Of a DNA stretch of 64,000 nucleotides, positions 42,401 through 50,563 are shown one piece after another. This stretch comes from Leishmania infantum JPCM5 (lineage: Eukaryota > Euglenozoa > Kinetoplastea > Trypanosomatida > Trypanosomatidae). The notes beneath the pieces are model-generated. The model had not been told where the DNA came from. It was given only the letters and a program-made list of their open reading frames with translations, and searched no databases. The stretch's first letter is position 1; each line of letters opens with the position of its first letter. Position numbers and translations under genes: made by a program. The stretch covers positions 218,928 to 282,927 of the forward strand of contig NC_009405.2 of NCBI RefSeq assembly GCF_000002875.2. Direction: 5' to 3'.

Positions 42401-43177
42401 TTCCCCCACGTCGACTCCAACGATCCGGCGATGCTGCAGGTGCTCGACACATCCGTGCAGGAGGCGTGCATCAAGGCCACCTTCACCTCCTTCAACGTGC
42501 AGCCGCAGCTCCTGGCGAATCTTGAGATGATGATCACGAACGATGATGCTCCAGTGCGCGACAGCGTTCTGACAGACGTTCTGAACGACCTGACGCAGGC
42601 CTCGGCCAAGCGCAGCCTCATCAACGCCGTGGTGCAGCACATGGCCATCGTGTATCTGCGCACCCACGACAACCGCATCCCCGCGAACTTTGCCAAGTCG
42701 AACGTACTCGCGTGCTACCGCTTCTTGTGCAGTCGCCTCAACACGAAGCGTCGCTACTACATGCTCGGCGCCTGCGCTAACCAGCTGCGTTTCCCGAACA
42801 TTCAGACGAACTTCTTTGCGAATGTGGTGCTGAACCTGTTTCTGCCGTCGCCGACTGTAGACGCGCACACTCAGACCTGTGTGCAGGAGCAGATCACGCG
42901 CGTGCTGGCGGAGAAGACGGTGATTGTGCAGCCGCATCCATGGGGCGTGCTCAACACCTTTGTGGAGCTGATGCGCGAGCCCAAGTACAAGTTCTGGGAG
43001 ACCTCCTTCATTCACTACGCCCCCCTCGACTCCATGTTCACAAAGCTGCACCACACAGTGCACACGCGGTTGAGCAAGACTGGCAGTGGCGGCGCCGCTG
43101 CTCTCGACGGCGCCCGAGCCGATTCGGCCAATGCCGCGGCGACCACCTCCGGCATCGGTGCCACGCCTTCTGCGTAG
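36416..43177 (+). CDS. NOT1: NOT1, scaffold of the CCR4-NOT deadenylase complex
   Basis: A 2253-residue protein matching NOT1/CNOT1, the scaffold that holds the CAF1 deadenylase and the NOT module and drives mRNA deadenylation. Visible in order: a long helical N-terminus (from MLYDRVNDIG); the MIF4G/CAF1-binding region at about 880-1050, recognised by VVSFITRVLTSCAKSRFFCP and PPNPWTMAQLVLLMEMYTLP; the CAF40-binding DUF3819-type helical bundle at about 1160-1265 (HRLEIVAQLQAVVDEAVSYC); and the C-terminal NOT1 superfamily homology domain at about 1850-2230, with LRTHDNRIPANFAKSN, MLGACANQLRFPNIQT and QPHPWGVLNTFVELMREPKY. Low-complexity linkers at about 770-800 and 1090-1145 are Ala/Pro-rich. 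Length is normal. Trypanosomatids lack CCR4, so NOT1/CAF1 is their main deadenylase (general knowledge). Confidence 0.93.
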   Translation: MLYDRVNDIGSSQGEAIRYILGAVSKNTVQTTLTTLEQFCSRSVELHRYTIKATCTALLAARSDERALLASRLVGEALGRPNGLTLVACALDGCSSTLTKESLTALMANDLKLSPMKQMQMAMALVLGGNAMVKTAATDILEDFNVPQAALKEDDGGVRAAALLSRQVGLAPENLDGQLANVCHTVALPKPKTEVKPRVSVAGVLRELGTGCVTTLADSRELLSIFPHSFTERDGAEVLAFFASAGSAVNDSSTYASLMTASGKSSPKSMSGTTTLVNAMPLLDALCEGSPKGFNWDLVIRMLDQPDGEPFRVKHISVIFDAYHRFQPDNEFPSVALFLGRWTNTMRQRSVLEYILRHPDKVNRKPLAIDAPSELLPATKPPGVTTAEMDLWRSTAFMEAAVHVASREKDFDNDVFRPAAEKLSLLFLYCLFTGNFQGTVKHFTVMKHLLKAHCPSLDLVSQHIVPEMERRGRLSTVIGVLSDLTEAAPERLVDVLQVVFKCKPAAKRVLAESGSPRLVTAVAMCMEEAGESSDKWLQRALEGKLHFRASSTENRFAVAMNIVEVAEMLLEKQLYTVSATAALNALLASPLKEVLKSVTDCAKALLASTDSLFPDDVENEALEFFKKMYAAGSTAAAIATVENLLKSTVPRDKQLYACIVGIMFDETSAISCYPRKELQLFAELYGQMIAKDLLPPNQQQRAWGVLLPAVAKPGNYAMEEYGIIALEQVKPRLPDWPQYGRALRYVRDLDFRVPGIVAAINRGIKQEDAAARGGAAASAEPGEGSPTSPTSPKQPGSPNKALAAIDPAIVSAASSQSKKFTDMAAAKLHTLDIGTLVTNANVTAPPRVIQEQINFLIGNTDVRNLESNATELSQLLRPEYYEYFADYLVVKRAALEPNYHSMYIELIAKLHSKDMERALRKATIGAVHRLLSSQKIGTDSSERILLRNLGSWLGSITLEKNIPILQQDLHFKSLLCQGIREGKLVPVVSFITRVLTSCAKSRFFCPPNPWTMAQLVLLMEMYTLPHLRVTLRFELELLLKSLDQSMQDLAQYMRLHASHASTETRLRDVYDEININESPDFRVGEDESNVSAAVVAAQPAPATASPPMQQSLRSSARPLQASAEPFQPKDKAQAPPSEVSRVMQMLNKPIRPPIGISLNWVFSTLSDPAFGNNAQRLTDHRLEIVAQLQAVVDEAVSYCMQRSVAIAARTTERLVLKDYARDPFPDDMLVAGDAMARSLASSLSYVMVRDELPLLLHRSMTNLLERILAPYTPLEHKATIRDTLVARNLELCMRAVEYSVGEEAATATSRFLFDVAREKASAFAEQEPLPLPPDQLEAAELLRVMGETLVPSGRMPAPQRDVYDDFYSCVPPVAVFNMVLRSVEEAVSRYHSNENAPPLDFAQLDAASQKPGGLTDDAQAPIRQHLGRLMSLITEESSPYFLSPMLNKLMSLAVSTERLTKLVNSSAKNTQAAAATAAAAAAVTNPDGTPNAAEDPAWQQEALRISAALHQLYLRIVLRCRECGEETNRDEFTRLFLRHSHCYSFSKLTTDLIRIKVLKCSEFDDALAKALTNGTSNYVTFAGDIITDVIIKEKLVASKDMRRTLMALDTIARTRAPRAAPAAPAQTLPSYVTEPPLSKIVPSQITKLLVPCDCVRPGEDEAFQKEVGQLMNDWISVWSQKSHRYAEKRIPSVEFVKTLQQRRMLDTAHLQTFLSLGVRYCVEYYANTMLAMERADGNITSETLVGTRPGGPPGYRTPYTAKPFVMCDGFVELVMVLLQCCSLRNEASHDLRAETTLLRRVLDAVTRVLTEHHNFVAKARPAPAWTLAADEQFVPLFQQQPYVRLLSNLVYSLHRLEISTTRAMSTEFTSAFHTFLRRVHPMEYPGFVFGWLEILSHRHIIPRFMNVQSMWPHYVDLLAGAMMFVKFLIKGNRISPNGLVFYKSLLKLVLVLLHDYPRFLIAQHYPLCEAISLSCVQLLNTVLCSFPPDKRLPEPFPHVDSNDPAMLQVLDTSVQEACIKATFTSFNVQPQLLANLEMMITNDDAPVRDSVLTDVLNDLTQASAKRSLINAVVQHMAIVYLRTHDNRIPANFAKSNVLACYRFLCSRLNTKRRYYMLGACANQLRFPNIQTNFFANVVLNLFLPSPTVDAHTQTCVQEQITRVLAEKTVIVQPHPWGVLNTFVELMREPKYKFWETSFIHYAPLDSMFTKLHHTVHTRLSKTGSGGAAALDGARADSANAAATTSGIGATPSA

Positions 43178-44448
43178 TTATAGAGAGGACCTCGTGCGCG
43201 ACGCACATGAGGACGCCACGATGGAAAGCGTGAAAGCGAGCGAAAAGCAGGAAATTTCGTCTCGCTCGCTTTCTGTTGCTCGTCGTGTTTGCATGCGTGT
43301 GGTGCTGTCTCTTTTTTCTTCGTTGTGTGTTTCCGTTTTCGGGTCCCGCGTCCCGATCGCGTGTGGACCTCGTCTCTTCCCCTTCCTCCTTCCTCCTGTC
43401 CCTTCTGTCTGTGACGTAATCGTTGTGGGTGCTGGTGTCATTGCGGATCTTGTCTTTCCCCCTTTTCTGTTCTCCCCCTTTTCGTTTTTCTTTTTTCGTG
43501 CTTAAGTGGTGCGTTGGCGTGGATATGGATGCGCGTGTGTGTGCTGTGTTGTGTTGTGCTGTGCCACTCAAAGGTGTGCCCTTCCCTTCCTTGATGGCGG
43601 TGGTGGCTTCGATGCCTCTTTAAGCACTTATTAAGTACGTTTCTCTCTCTATCGGCGTGCGTGTGTGTTTCTTGGCCTCCTCTCTCCCCTCATTTCTGTA
43701 GGTTCTCCCTCTGTATTCGCCCCTTCCCTCCCCCGCCAACTTTATATGGTGATGCGGCCGAGTCTCTTCTAGGATGTAGCGGACCCCCGTGCCGGCCGAA
43801 AGGAGCGCGCCACGCAGAGAGAGAGAGATAGAGGTTGAGAGCGGGGGCATTCTCGTCGCACTCGTCGACTCCCACCCCTTGCACAAATACCCTTCCCACC
43901 TTTTTCTTCAGAGCAACGACAAACAATAACATCCTGAACAGCGCGCCATGCTACACATGCTGGAGGCCGTCTGCTGGTGCTCACGCGCGTGCGCACACAC
44001 AGGCGCACATTTGGTGTGGATGAGTAGGGGTACAGCGGCGGGTTCCCTCTCACTCTGCGTGTATGCATGGGGCGTGTGTGTGTGTGTGTACGTGTGGGTG
44101 GGTGCGCACGTATGAACGCCTTCCATTTTATGACCATCCCATCGGCCCTCCTCATCCCCTTCTTTCTCTCTCTCACACACACACACCTGTGGGCTGCATC
44201 CACCTTTCTTCCGCTAAACGGCCCTGTCCCTTTCTCACTCTCCATGCCACTGACGCCGTTGTGCATCCGCAAGAAACGAGGAGTAACAGAAGAAAAACGG
44301 CGAGCGCAACTGAATAGGAATATTTTCTCCGAGAAGCGAAAGGAAGGTAGTAAGCGAATCCAAGAAGGGCACACCGGTACGCATTATCGTGTTAGTCATC
44401 GTCGACAGTAGCCGCAGCAGAGATACCAAGCACCCCTTCTTTTTCCTT

Positions 44449-44480
<32 letters not shown>

Positions 44481-44521
44481 CTCTCTATTCCCCCCTCCCC
44501 CCGCCGCCGCTGCCCGTCAGA
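43178..44521. other. Intergenic, microsatellites and a strong polypyrimidine tract
   Basis: 1.3 kb with no gene. GT runs at about 44069-44086 and 44466-44480; (TC)n in 44451-44465. Confidence 0.55.
44519..44520 (+). promoter_or_regulatory. Predicted spliced-leader acceptor for MetRS
   Basis: From about 44431 to 44517 the plus strand is almost pure pyrimidine or TG with no AG; the first AG is here, one base before the ATG at 44522. If used, the native 5'UTR would be a single nucleotide after the spliced leader. Predicted by eye. Confidence 0.4.
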
Positions 44522-46765
44522 ATGCTCAAGTTTTTTACAGAGAAGGCGAATCATCAGGCCCTCAAGGCCGTGCTTTGCGCCATGTTTGTGCAGAAGCCCC
44601 TCGAGGTGACGCTGGGCAGCACCTACAGCACGCCGTATCTTCAGCTGCCCAAGTCCAGGGCGCTTCTGTACAGCTGCAATGAGGCGGCACGTCTTCTCTG
44701 GAACACGCACGCTGCGCCGTCGCCCGCCGACAACTCGCTCGAAGGAGAGGCGGAATGGCTCGAGTGGGAGTCGACGGTGCTGACGCCAGCCTTGACCCCC
44801 CTCTACACGCAGCGACGCATCACGGGCGAGGCTGAGGTTGCCCTGAAGAAGCTCGACTCCACCATCGAGGAGCACCAGGGCACCGTGGCGGTGAAGGGGG
44901 CGCCGTCGTCCACGTCTTTCTTAGTCGACAGTGTCCTCTTCGCGTCCCTCCTGCCGGCTCTGTGCGAGGGTGGGCTGCTCCCCGCCGCGCAGGCGGCGAG
45001 GGTGCCGCATTTGGTGAAGTGGTTCCAGGTTTTCCAGGCGGAGCACGCGGAGCTGATTGCCTCTGCGTTTGACGTGCTGTCGGTGCAAGAGTGCAGCGAC
45101 TTCTTGCGGGTGCCGCAGACGTACGAGGTGAGCCCCAAGAAGCAGAAAGTCTTCTTCGCCACGACGCCGATCTACTACGTGAACGCGTCGCCACACATCG
45201 GCCACGTCTACAGCACGCTCATCGTCGACGTTCTCGGCCGCTATCACCGAGTGAAGGGAGAGGAGGTGTTTGTGATGACGGGCACGGACGAGCACGGCCA
45301 GAAGGTGGCCGAGGCAGCGGCGAAGCAGGGGGTATCGCCGATGGACTTCACAACGAGCGTGTCGAGCGAGTTTAAGCAGTGTTTCAAGGAGATGAATTAT
45401 GACATGAACTACTTCATCCGCACGACGAACCCGACGCATGAGAAGCTGGTGCAGGACATCTGGAAGAAGCTGGAGGCGAAGGGCGACATCTACCTCGGCA
45501 AGTACGAGGGCTGGTACTCGGTGAGCGACGAGTCATTCCTGACGGCGCAGAACGTGGCGGACGGTGTAGACAAGGATGGAAAGCCGTGCAAGGTTAGCCT
45601 GGAGAGCGGCCACGTCGTGACGTGGGTGGAGGAGGAGAACTACATGTTCCGTCTTAGCGCGTTCCGCGAGCGTCTCCTCAAGTACTTCCATGACCATCCC
45701 AACTGCATCGTCCCGGAGTTCCGCCGCCGCGAGGTGATCAAGACAGTCGAGAAGGGTCTCTTCGACTTGTCCATCTCCCGCAAGCGCGAGTCCGTCATGA
45801 ACTGGTCCATCCCGGTCCCCGGTGATGAGCGCCACTGCATCTACGTGTGGCTGGATGCCCTCTTCAACTACTACACCGGCGCCCTGACCCGTGTCGCAGC
45901 CGACGGCACCGAGACACTGGACGAGGACCACCACACACTGAACCGGTGGCCGGCCGACGTGCACGTGGTCGGCAAGGACATCCTCAAGTTTCATGCCATT
46001 TACTGGCCAGCCTTCCTGATGTCCGCGGAACTGCCGCTGCCGGAGCGGCTGGTGTCGCATGGCTGGTGGACAAAAGATCGCAGGAAGATCAGCAAGTCGC
46101 TCGGCAACGCCTTCGACCCGGTGGAAAAGGCGAAAGAGTTCGGCATCGACGCGCTCAAATACTTCCTGATGCGCGAGTCGAACTTCCAGGATGATGGCGA
46201 TTACAGTGACAAGAACATGGTGGCCCGCCTGAATGGCGAACTCGCCGACACGCTCGGCAACTTGGTGTCGCGCTGTGTGGCGCCGAAGATCAATGTGAAC
46301 GGTATGTGGCCGGAACCCGCAGAGTACAGCGAGAGCGACAAGACGCTGATCGCCTCGCTCAACAACCTGGCTGGCACGGTGGACCACTATTACTGCCTGC
46401 CTGACATTCAGCACGCGTTGATTGCCATCTTTGACGTGCTCCGCAGCCTCAACGCCTATGTGACTGAGAACGCACCGTGGAAGCTGGTGAAAACGGACAC
46501 GGCGCGTCTCGGCACAGTGCTGTATGTAACGATGGAGGGTCTGCGCATCTGCACCATGTTCCTGCAGCCGGTGATGCCGCAGAAGGCGAAGGAGATTATG
46601 GACGCGCTCGGGGTGCCGGAGGCGGCGCGCGTGGACATGGAAAACTACCTATTCGGCATTGTAAAGCCGAGAACGAAGATTGCTGGCTTGGCGGAGGGCC
46701 AGGTCATCTTCCAGAAGGTGACACTCCCCACTGAGGAGGGGGAGCGCATTCCCGAAGGACAGTAA
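44522..46765 (+). CDS. MetRS: Methionyl-tRNA synthetase
   Basis: A 747-residue class I aminoacyl-tRNA synthetase that charges initiator and elongator tRNA-Met. Residues 1 to about 205 form an N-terminal GST-like/appended domain ([20 protein letters not shown]); the catalytic Rossmann domain starts at [20 protein letters not shown], with HIGH at 225-228, and ends with KISKS at 522-526 (KMSKS loop). The connective-peptide region between them ([21 protein letters not shown]) lacks obvious Cys pairs, so it looks like the zinc-less type. An anticodon-binding helical domain follows (about 560-700). I start at the ATG at 44522. Trypanosomatid MetRS is a studied drug target. The frame is intact and codon use is typical. 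Confidence 0.95.
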   Translation: MLKFFTEKANHQALKAVLCAMFVQKPLEVTLGSTYSTPYLQLPKSRALLYSCNEAARLLWNTHAAPSPADNSLEGEAEWLEWESTVLTPALTPLYTQRRITGEAEVALKKLDSTIEEHQGTVAVKGAPSSTSFLVDSVLFASLLPALCEGGLLPAAQAARVPHLVKWFQVFQAEHAELIASAFDVLSVQECSDFLRVPQTYEVSPKKQKVFFATTPIYYVNASPHIGHVYSTLIVDVLGRYHRVKGEEVFVMTGTDEHGQKVAEAAAKQGVSPMDFTTSVSSEFKQCFKEMNYDMNYFIRTTNPTHEKLVQDIWKKLEAKGDIYLGKYEGWYSVSDESFLTAQNVADGVDKDGKPCKVSLESGHVVTWVEEENYMFRLSAFRERLLKYFHDHPNCIVPEFRRREVIKTVEKGLFDLSISRKRESVMNWSIPVPGDERHCIYVWLDALFNYYTGALTRVAADGTETLDEDHHTLNRWPADVHVVGKDILKFHAIYWPAFLMSAELPLPERLVSHGWWTKDRRKISKSLGNAFDPVEKAKEFGIDALKYFLMRESNFQDDGDYSDKNMVARLNGELADTLGNLVSRCVAPKINVNGMWPEPAEYSESDKTLIASLNNLAGTVDHYYCLPDIQHALIAIFDVLRSLNAYVTENAPWKLVKTDTARLGTVLYVTMEGLRICTMFLQPVMPQKAKEIMDALGVPEAARVDMENYLFGIVKPRTKIAGLAEGQVIFQKVTLPTEEGERIPEGQ

Positions 46766-47167
46766 GAAGGGCGCGTAGGATTCTCCAGCCTAATCTTGCG
46801 CGCCTCGCAACAGCTGCACACTCGTCGCCCGGGCAGCGGGTGGGGCGGCGAGAACGCGATGACTGCTGTGCTCGCGGGCCATTCCCTTCGATAAAAACAA
46901 CAATCCCGAAAAGGATGAACGCCGAGAGCAAGGGCAACAACAAACCCTGCCTTGCGCGGTTGAGTGACGGTCTCCGCCGCGATAACATGATGTGAGCTAC
47001 ACGATTCATGCCCAAGCAGAGCTGCCAAACAGCCAGATGCGCGCTGCACCATCTGACGAGCGGCAGAGGTGGTTTTGCGAGAGCAGAAGGCGCACGCGTG
47101 TGCATGTGTGTATGCCAGTCTGAGCTCGTTTTTTTCTTTCGTATCTTTGTTCCCACCCCTCCCACCG
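46766..47167. other. 3'UTR of MetRS, no other gene
   Basis: About 400 bp; leads into repeat copy 6. Confidence 0.5.
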
Positions 47168-47740
47168 TGATGGCGGGTGAAAGTGGGGAGGGGGGCGAGG
47201 GACATACACACACCTCTCTCAGCGCGTGGCACCTCAGGGACCAGTGCACCCACTTTCTCTCCGTGGGAGAGCCAGGCAGCCCCCTCCCCCATCCCCTGCC
47301 AAGTGCCGAGCCGCTTCTGGTGGTGACGGGTTCAGGCGCCTACGCCGCAGGGGGGAGGGTTCAGAGCGATGTGTCGCTGCTGGTGCCGGCGGTGGCGTCC
47401 TGGATGACGTTGCATCGGAGTGGCCCGCGACAGCGAGGCAGATCTGTATCCATCCACATGATGGGCAGAGCGTCATCGTGACCCGAGCGTCTCCCACCCG
47501 GCCCGGCCCTCACACCGCCCACTGGTGTGTGGGTGGGGTGCCCGAGCGCCACCGCGAGGGGGATGCGTCCGGTGGCGGCCGGCATGGTGGGCGCGGCTGC
47601 GCGGCGCCCCGCGATGCATGGGCTGTGGGCGTGGGTGGGGGCAGGGGCCGTGCTCTCCGATGGCTGGGTCGGCGCGTTACTGTGGCGCGTGTGTGTCTAC
47701 GGCTGCCATTGGCCCACGCGAGGTTGGGTCTGTGACAGGG
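47168..47740 (-). repeat. SIDER-like repeat, copy 6 (orientation B)
   Basis: Begins TGATGGCGGGTGAAAGTGGG and runs through ACCTCTCTCAGCGCGTGGCA to GGTTGGGTCTGTGACA; the terminal CGACCTCGTGTTGTG is lost or degenerate. It shares GACGGGTTCAGGCGCC and GATGCATGG variants with copy 7, so these two are the closest pair. It lies downstream of MetRS. Confidence 0.8.
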
Positions 47741-48800
47741 GTCGGAGGGAGAGGGGATGGCAGTGGATGGACGGTTGGACGTCATGTGATGCGGCAGAGA
47801 AATGGGTAGGTGAGGCAAAACGAAGAAGATGCCTCGTTCTTTTCTCGGCCATTGCACTCCTTCGATCGATGGACTCGTCGTATGTGTCCATTATATTCTT
47901 TTCCATGTGTGTGACGGATCGCTGATTTCTGTTTTCGTTTCTCTTGTTTATGTGTGCGTGCGCGAGTTTGTGTGTGTGTTTGTATGCCTGTGAGAGAGCA
48001 TGCACGCACACACGGATGCGGGCGGTTGTGCTTCGTGTGAGGCGACTCCCTCCTCGCCCCTGTCTTTACTTGCTTTTTTCTCTATGCGTGTCTGTGTTCG
48101 AGTCTTTGCACGTAACCGCGGACTAACCGAGCGTAAGGGAATATGGAAACGGGAGGGAGGCACACCGGAGAGGAGAAGCGCTAGTACCTTGCGTACGCGC
48201 ACACGCACGTGTCCCCCTCCGTCTACACGGTACGAGTGGCCCGTCGGTGTCGTTGCGCCAAGGAGACTCAAGTGCTCACTAGCGCGCGCACACTCGCAAG
48301 GCTGAAGTCCGAGGCTATGGCACAAGCGCTTGCCTGGAGTGCGCCCATTTGTGTGCTTCTCCTCGTGTGTGTTGTGCTTGTGCGTGTGCTTGGAAAAGTG
48401 TGCGCAGATGAACGCCTTCCACATCTGCGTCGCCCATCGCAATTCTCAACGCCAACTTCCTTTCCTAGTCAATGACTTTCTTTCTACCTATTTATCCACA
48501 GAAAAACCGAGTCGGATGCCACGCCATGCCTTATCGCCAGCCGAGCGCCTCCTATATCTGTGTGACCTGTGCAGTTGTGTGCCCGCATGGCGCACGTGAA
48601 AAATCGGAAACCGGCACGGCAGAAAGCGGTACGTAGAGGTTCTCTCTCCCACGATGCGTATCGGCCTTTCCATTCCCGCTTCTTGGCTCCCGTTCTTCCT
48701 CCTCTGCCCATGTGACTGCCGCTCTTTATCCTTCCGGCCTTTCCACAGATAGAGCTTCCGCCCCTCCACCCCAGCTCTCGAAAGGCAGAGAGACAGAGCT

Positions 48801-49135
48801 GCACCGGCGCTACACGTGCATAGAGGCACTGAACGTGGACGTCTTCTCTACACAATATGTAGGCGTACTTGCCACTGGAAATGCACGGCGAGTCGGTTTT
48901 AGAATGGTGCAGCGTCGTTAGCGGGCCGATTCGCGAGCTGCTGCAGCCGTTGAGCGGCAGGTCCCACAGCAGCAAGGATGAGGCACTGGCGTACGTCGTA
49001 CCGCGAATGGCCGGCACTGCCATCCCACTACGCTGTGCCGATGTGCTGGCACGCTACGCATCGAGTGCAGTGCACGCCGTCTCCAAGGTTCTCACGCCCG
49101 TACAAGACTTCTCGTCTGTAGGCACAGCGCAGTGA
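48801..49135 (+). pseudogene. Possible gene remnant or small gene
   Basis: A stretch whose codons end mostly in G or C, unlike the rest of this spacer. The clearest frame starts at the ATG at 48881 (MHGESVLEWCSVVSGPIREL) and runs 84 codons to 49135, with SSKDEALAYVVPRMAGTAIP and CADVLARYASSAVHAVSKVL, helix-like and not low-complexity. A second frame just before it (EALNVDVFSTQYVGVLATG, from about 48821) may be the same protein in another phase. I recognise no family. Either a small kinetoplastid gene or the tail of a decayed one. Confidence 0.35.
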
Positions 49136-50195
49136 AATCGCGATTCTGGCAGCGCTGCTGTAGTCACTCAGCTCACCCTTTAAAGCAGGCCTCTCGATCC
49201 TGAAGCGCTGCATGTGCGCACGACTACCCATAACTACTGCAGCTCGGCCCCCATCTCAATACATGTGTGCGTGTAATCGGCCAATGCGACTGCGGAGCAT
49301 ACCCACACTTTCTTTCTCATGCACAGGCGCTTCGGGCTTACGGCCGAAGGCAGTCGTTCCGAAGGTCGTGCGCTTGTCTCGTCTCCTTATCTGCTTTCTC
49401 TTCTTCTCTGTGTGTTGTGTTCTGTGAGGGCGCGAGCTGTTTTTGTGGCGTCTTTGTGCAGCGGTACGTCTGAGGGGTGTAGTGTGCCTCCCACTTTTTC
49501 GAGCCGACCCCCTTCCCCCGTACGACCTTCACTGGCACACACACACATGTGCAGCCGCTGCTGATGCACGCCAGCAAATCATCAGGCCATGCGCTTGACC
49601 ACGCTCAAGAGCGGCACGTGAGGACATCGCACACACGGCTTTTCCCCTCTCTGTCTCACTTTCTTACAGACGCACCACAGGGTGCATCTCAGCTGACGAG
49701 ACGCGAAAAAGCAACCTGTGCAGCGACAGCGGCGGAGGCGCGTTAAGCGCCGCACGCCCTCCTTCTCAAAGCAGAAGCGAGCGTAAGCGACCTACAACGC
49801 ACATTTTGCAGAGAGAACGAAACACCAAGATGTGCTGACCCTTGTATGGGGCATACGCCCGTGCGCGATGCTGTGTGCGTGCGCCTGTGCTGTCTTATCG
49901 TTCTATCGCACGTCTTCTATGCTGTGTGCCCTCGTCGTCCTTTCTTCTTCCCCTGCTTCCCTCTATCACACCTATCTATCCATCTTTCTTCCCCTCTCCC
50001 CATCCCACCGGTCTCGACTCGTGCGTTTTCCTGCCTTTGGTCTGTTGCTCTTTGTGTGTGCTGGGACAGCTGAGAAGCGCTCCGCACGTCTCACCTCTTC
50101 TCCTTCTCTCTCTCCCCCTTTCTGCCTCTGTCTCTGTATGCGTGCTTGTGTGCGTGCTTTCTACTTTTGCGACACGACCCGCTTTCTTCTTCGAA

Positions 50196-50405
50196 GACAC
50201 ACACACACACACACACACAGGCAGACGAACAAAGGAAAACGGAAGAGAGTGCGAAGAGAACAGAGAGACGCTCTCACACCCTTCTCCCCTCTCCTCCCCT
50301 CTCCTCCCCTCTAACCCCCCTCCCCTTCCCCACCCACCCACCCCCACAAGCACACACACACACACACACACCCACCCACCCCCACAAGCACACACACTAC
50401 ACCCA
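50196..50405. repeat. CA microsatellite and C-rich minisatellite
   Basis: (CA)n at about 50200-50219, then CTCCC-type repeats at 50283-50312, then a 29-35 bp unit (CCCACCCACCCCCACAAGC plus a CA run) present twice at about 50331-50396. These lie in the leader region of the MKT1 gene. Confidence 0.8.
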
Positions 50406-50563
50406 TCTCCCCTCCCTCCCCCACGCCACGCACAGACGAGGTCCAGTCGGGGGACCGACGCCAAAAGGGAAAACACCGACAAAAAGGAAACGAGCTTAAG
50501 CACAACAACAAAGCCGGCCGAAGAAAAAAAGAAAACACACACAAAAAAACGGCATAACTAGTT

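Larger units (their letters stand above)
47741..50563. other. Long spacer before MKT1, with microsatellites
   Basis: 2.8 kb. It contains the eroded coding-like stretch at 48801-49135 and, near its right end, CA runs and C-rich minisatellites. Otherwise no gene seen. Confidence 0.5.
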
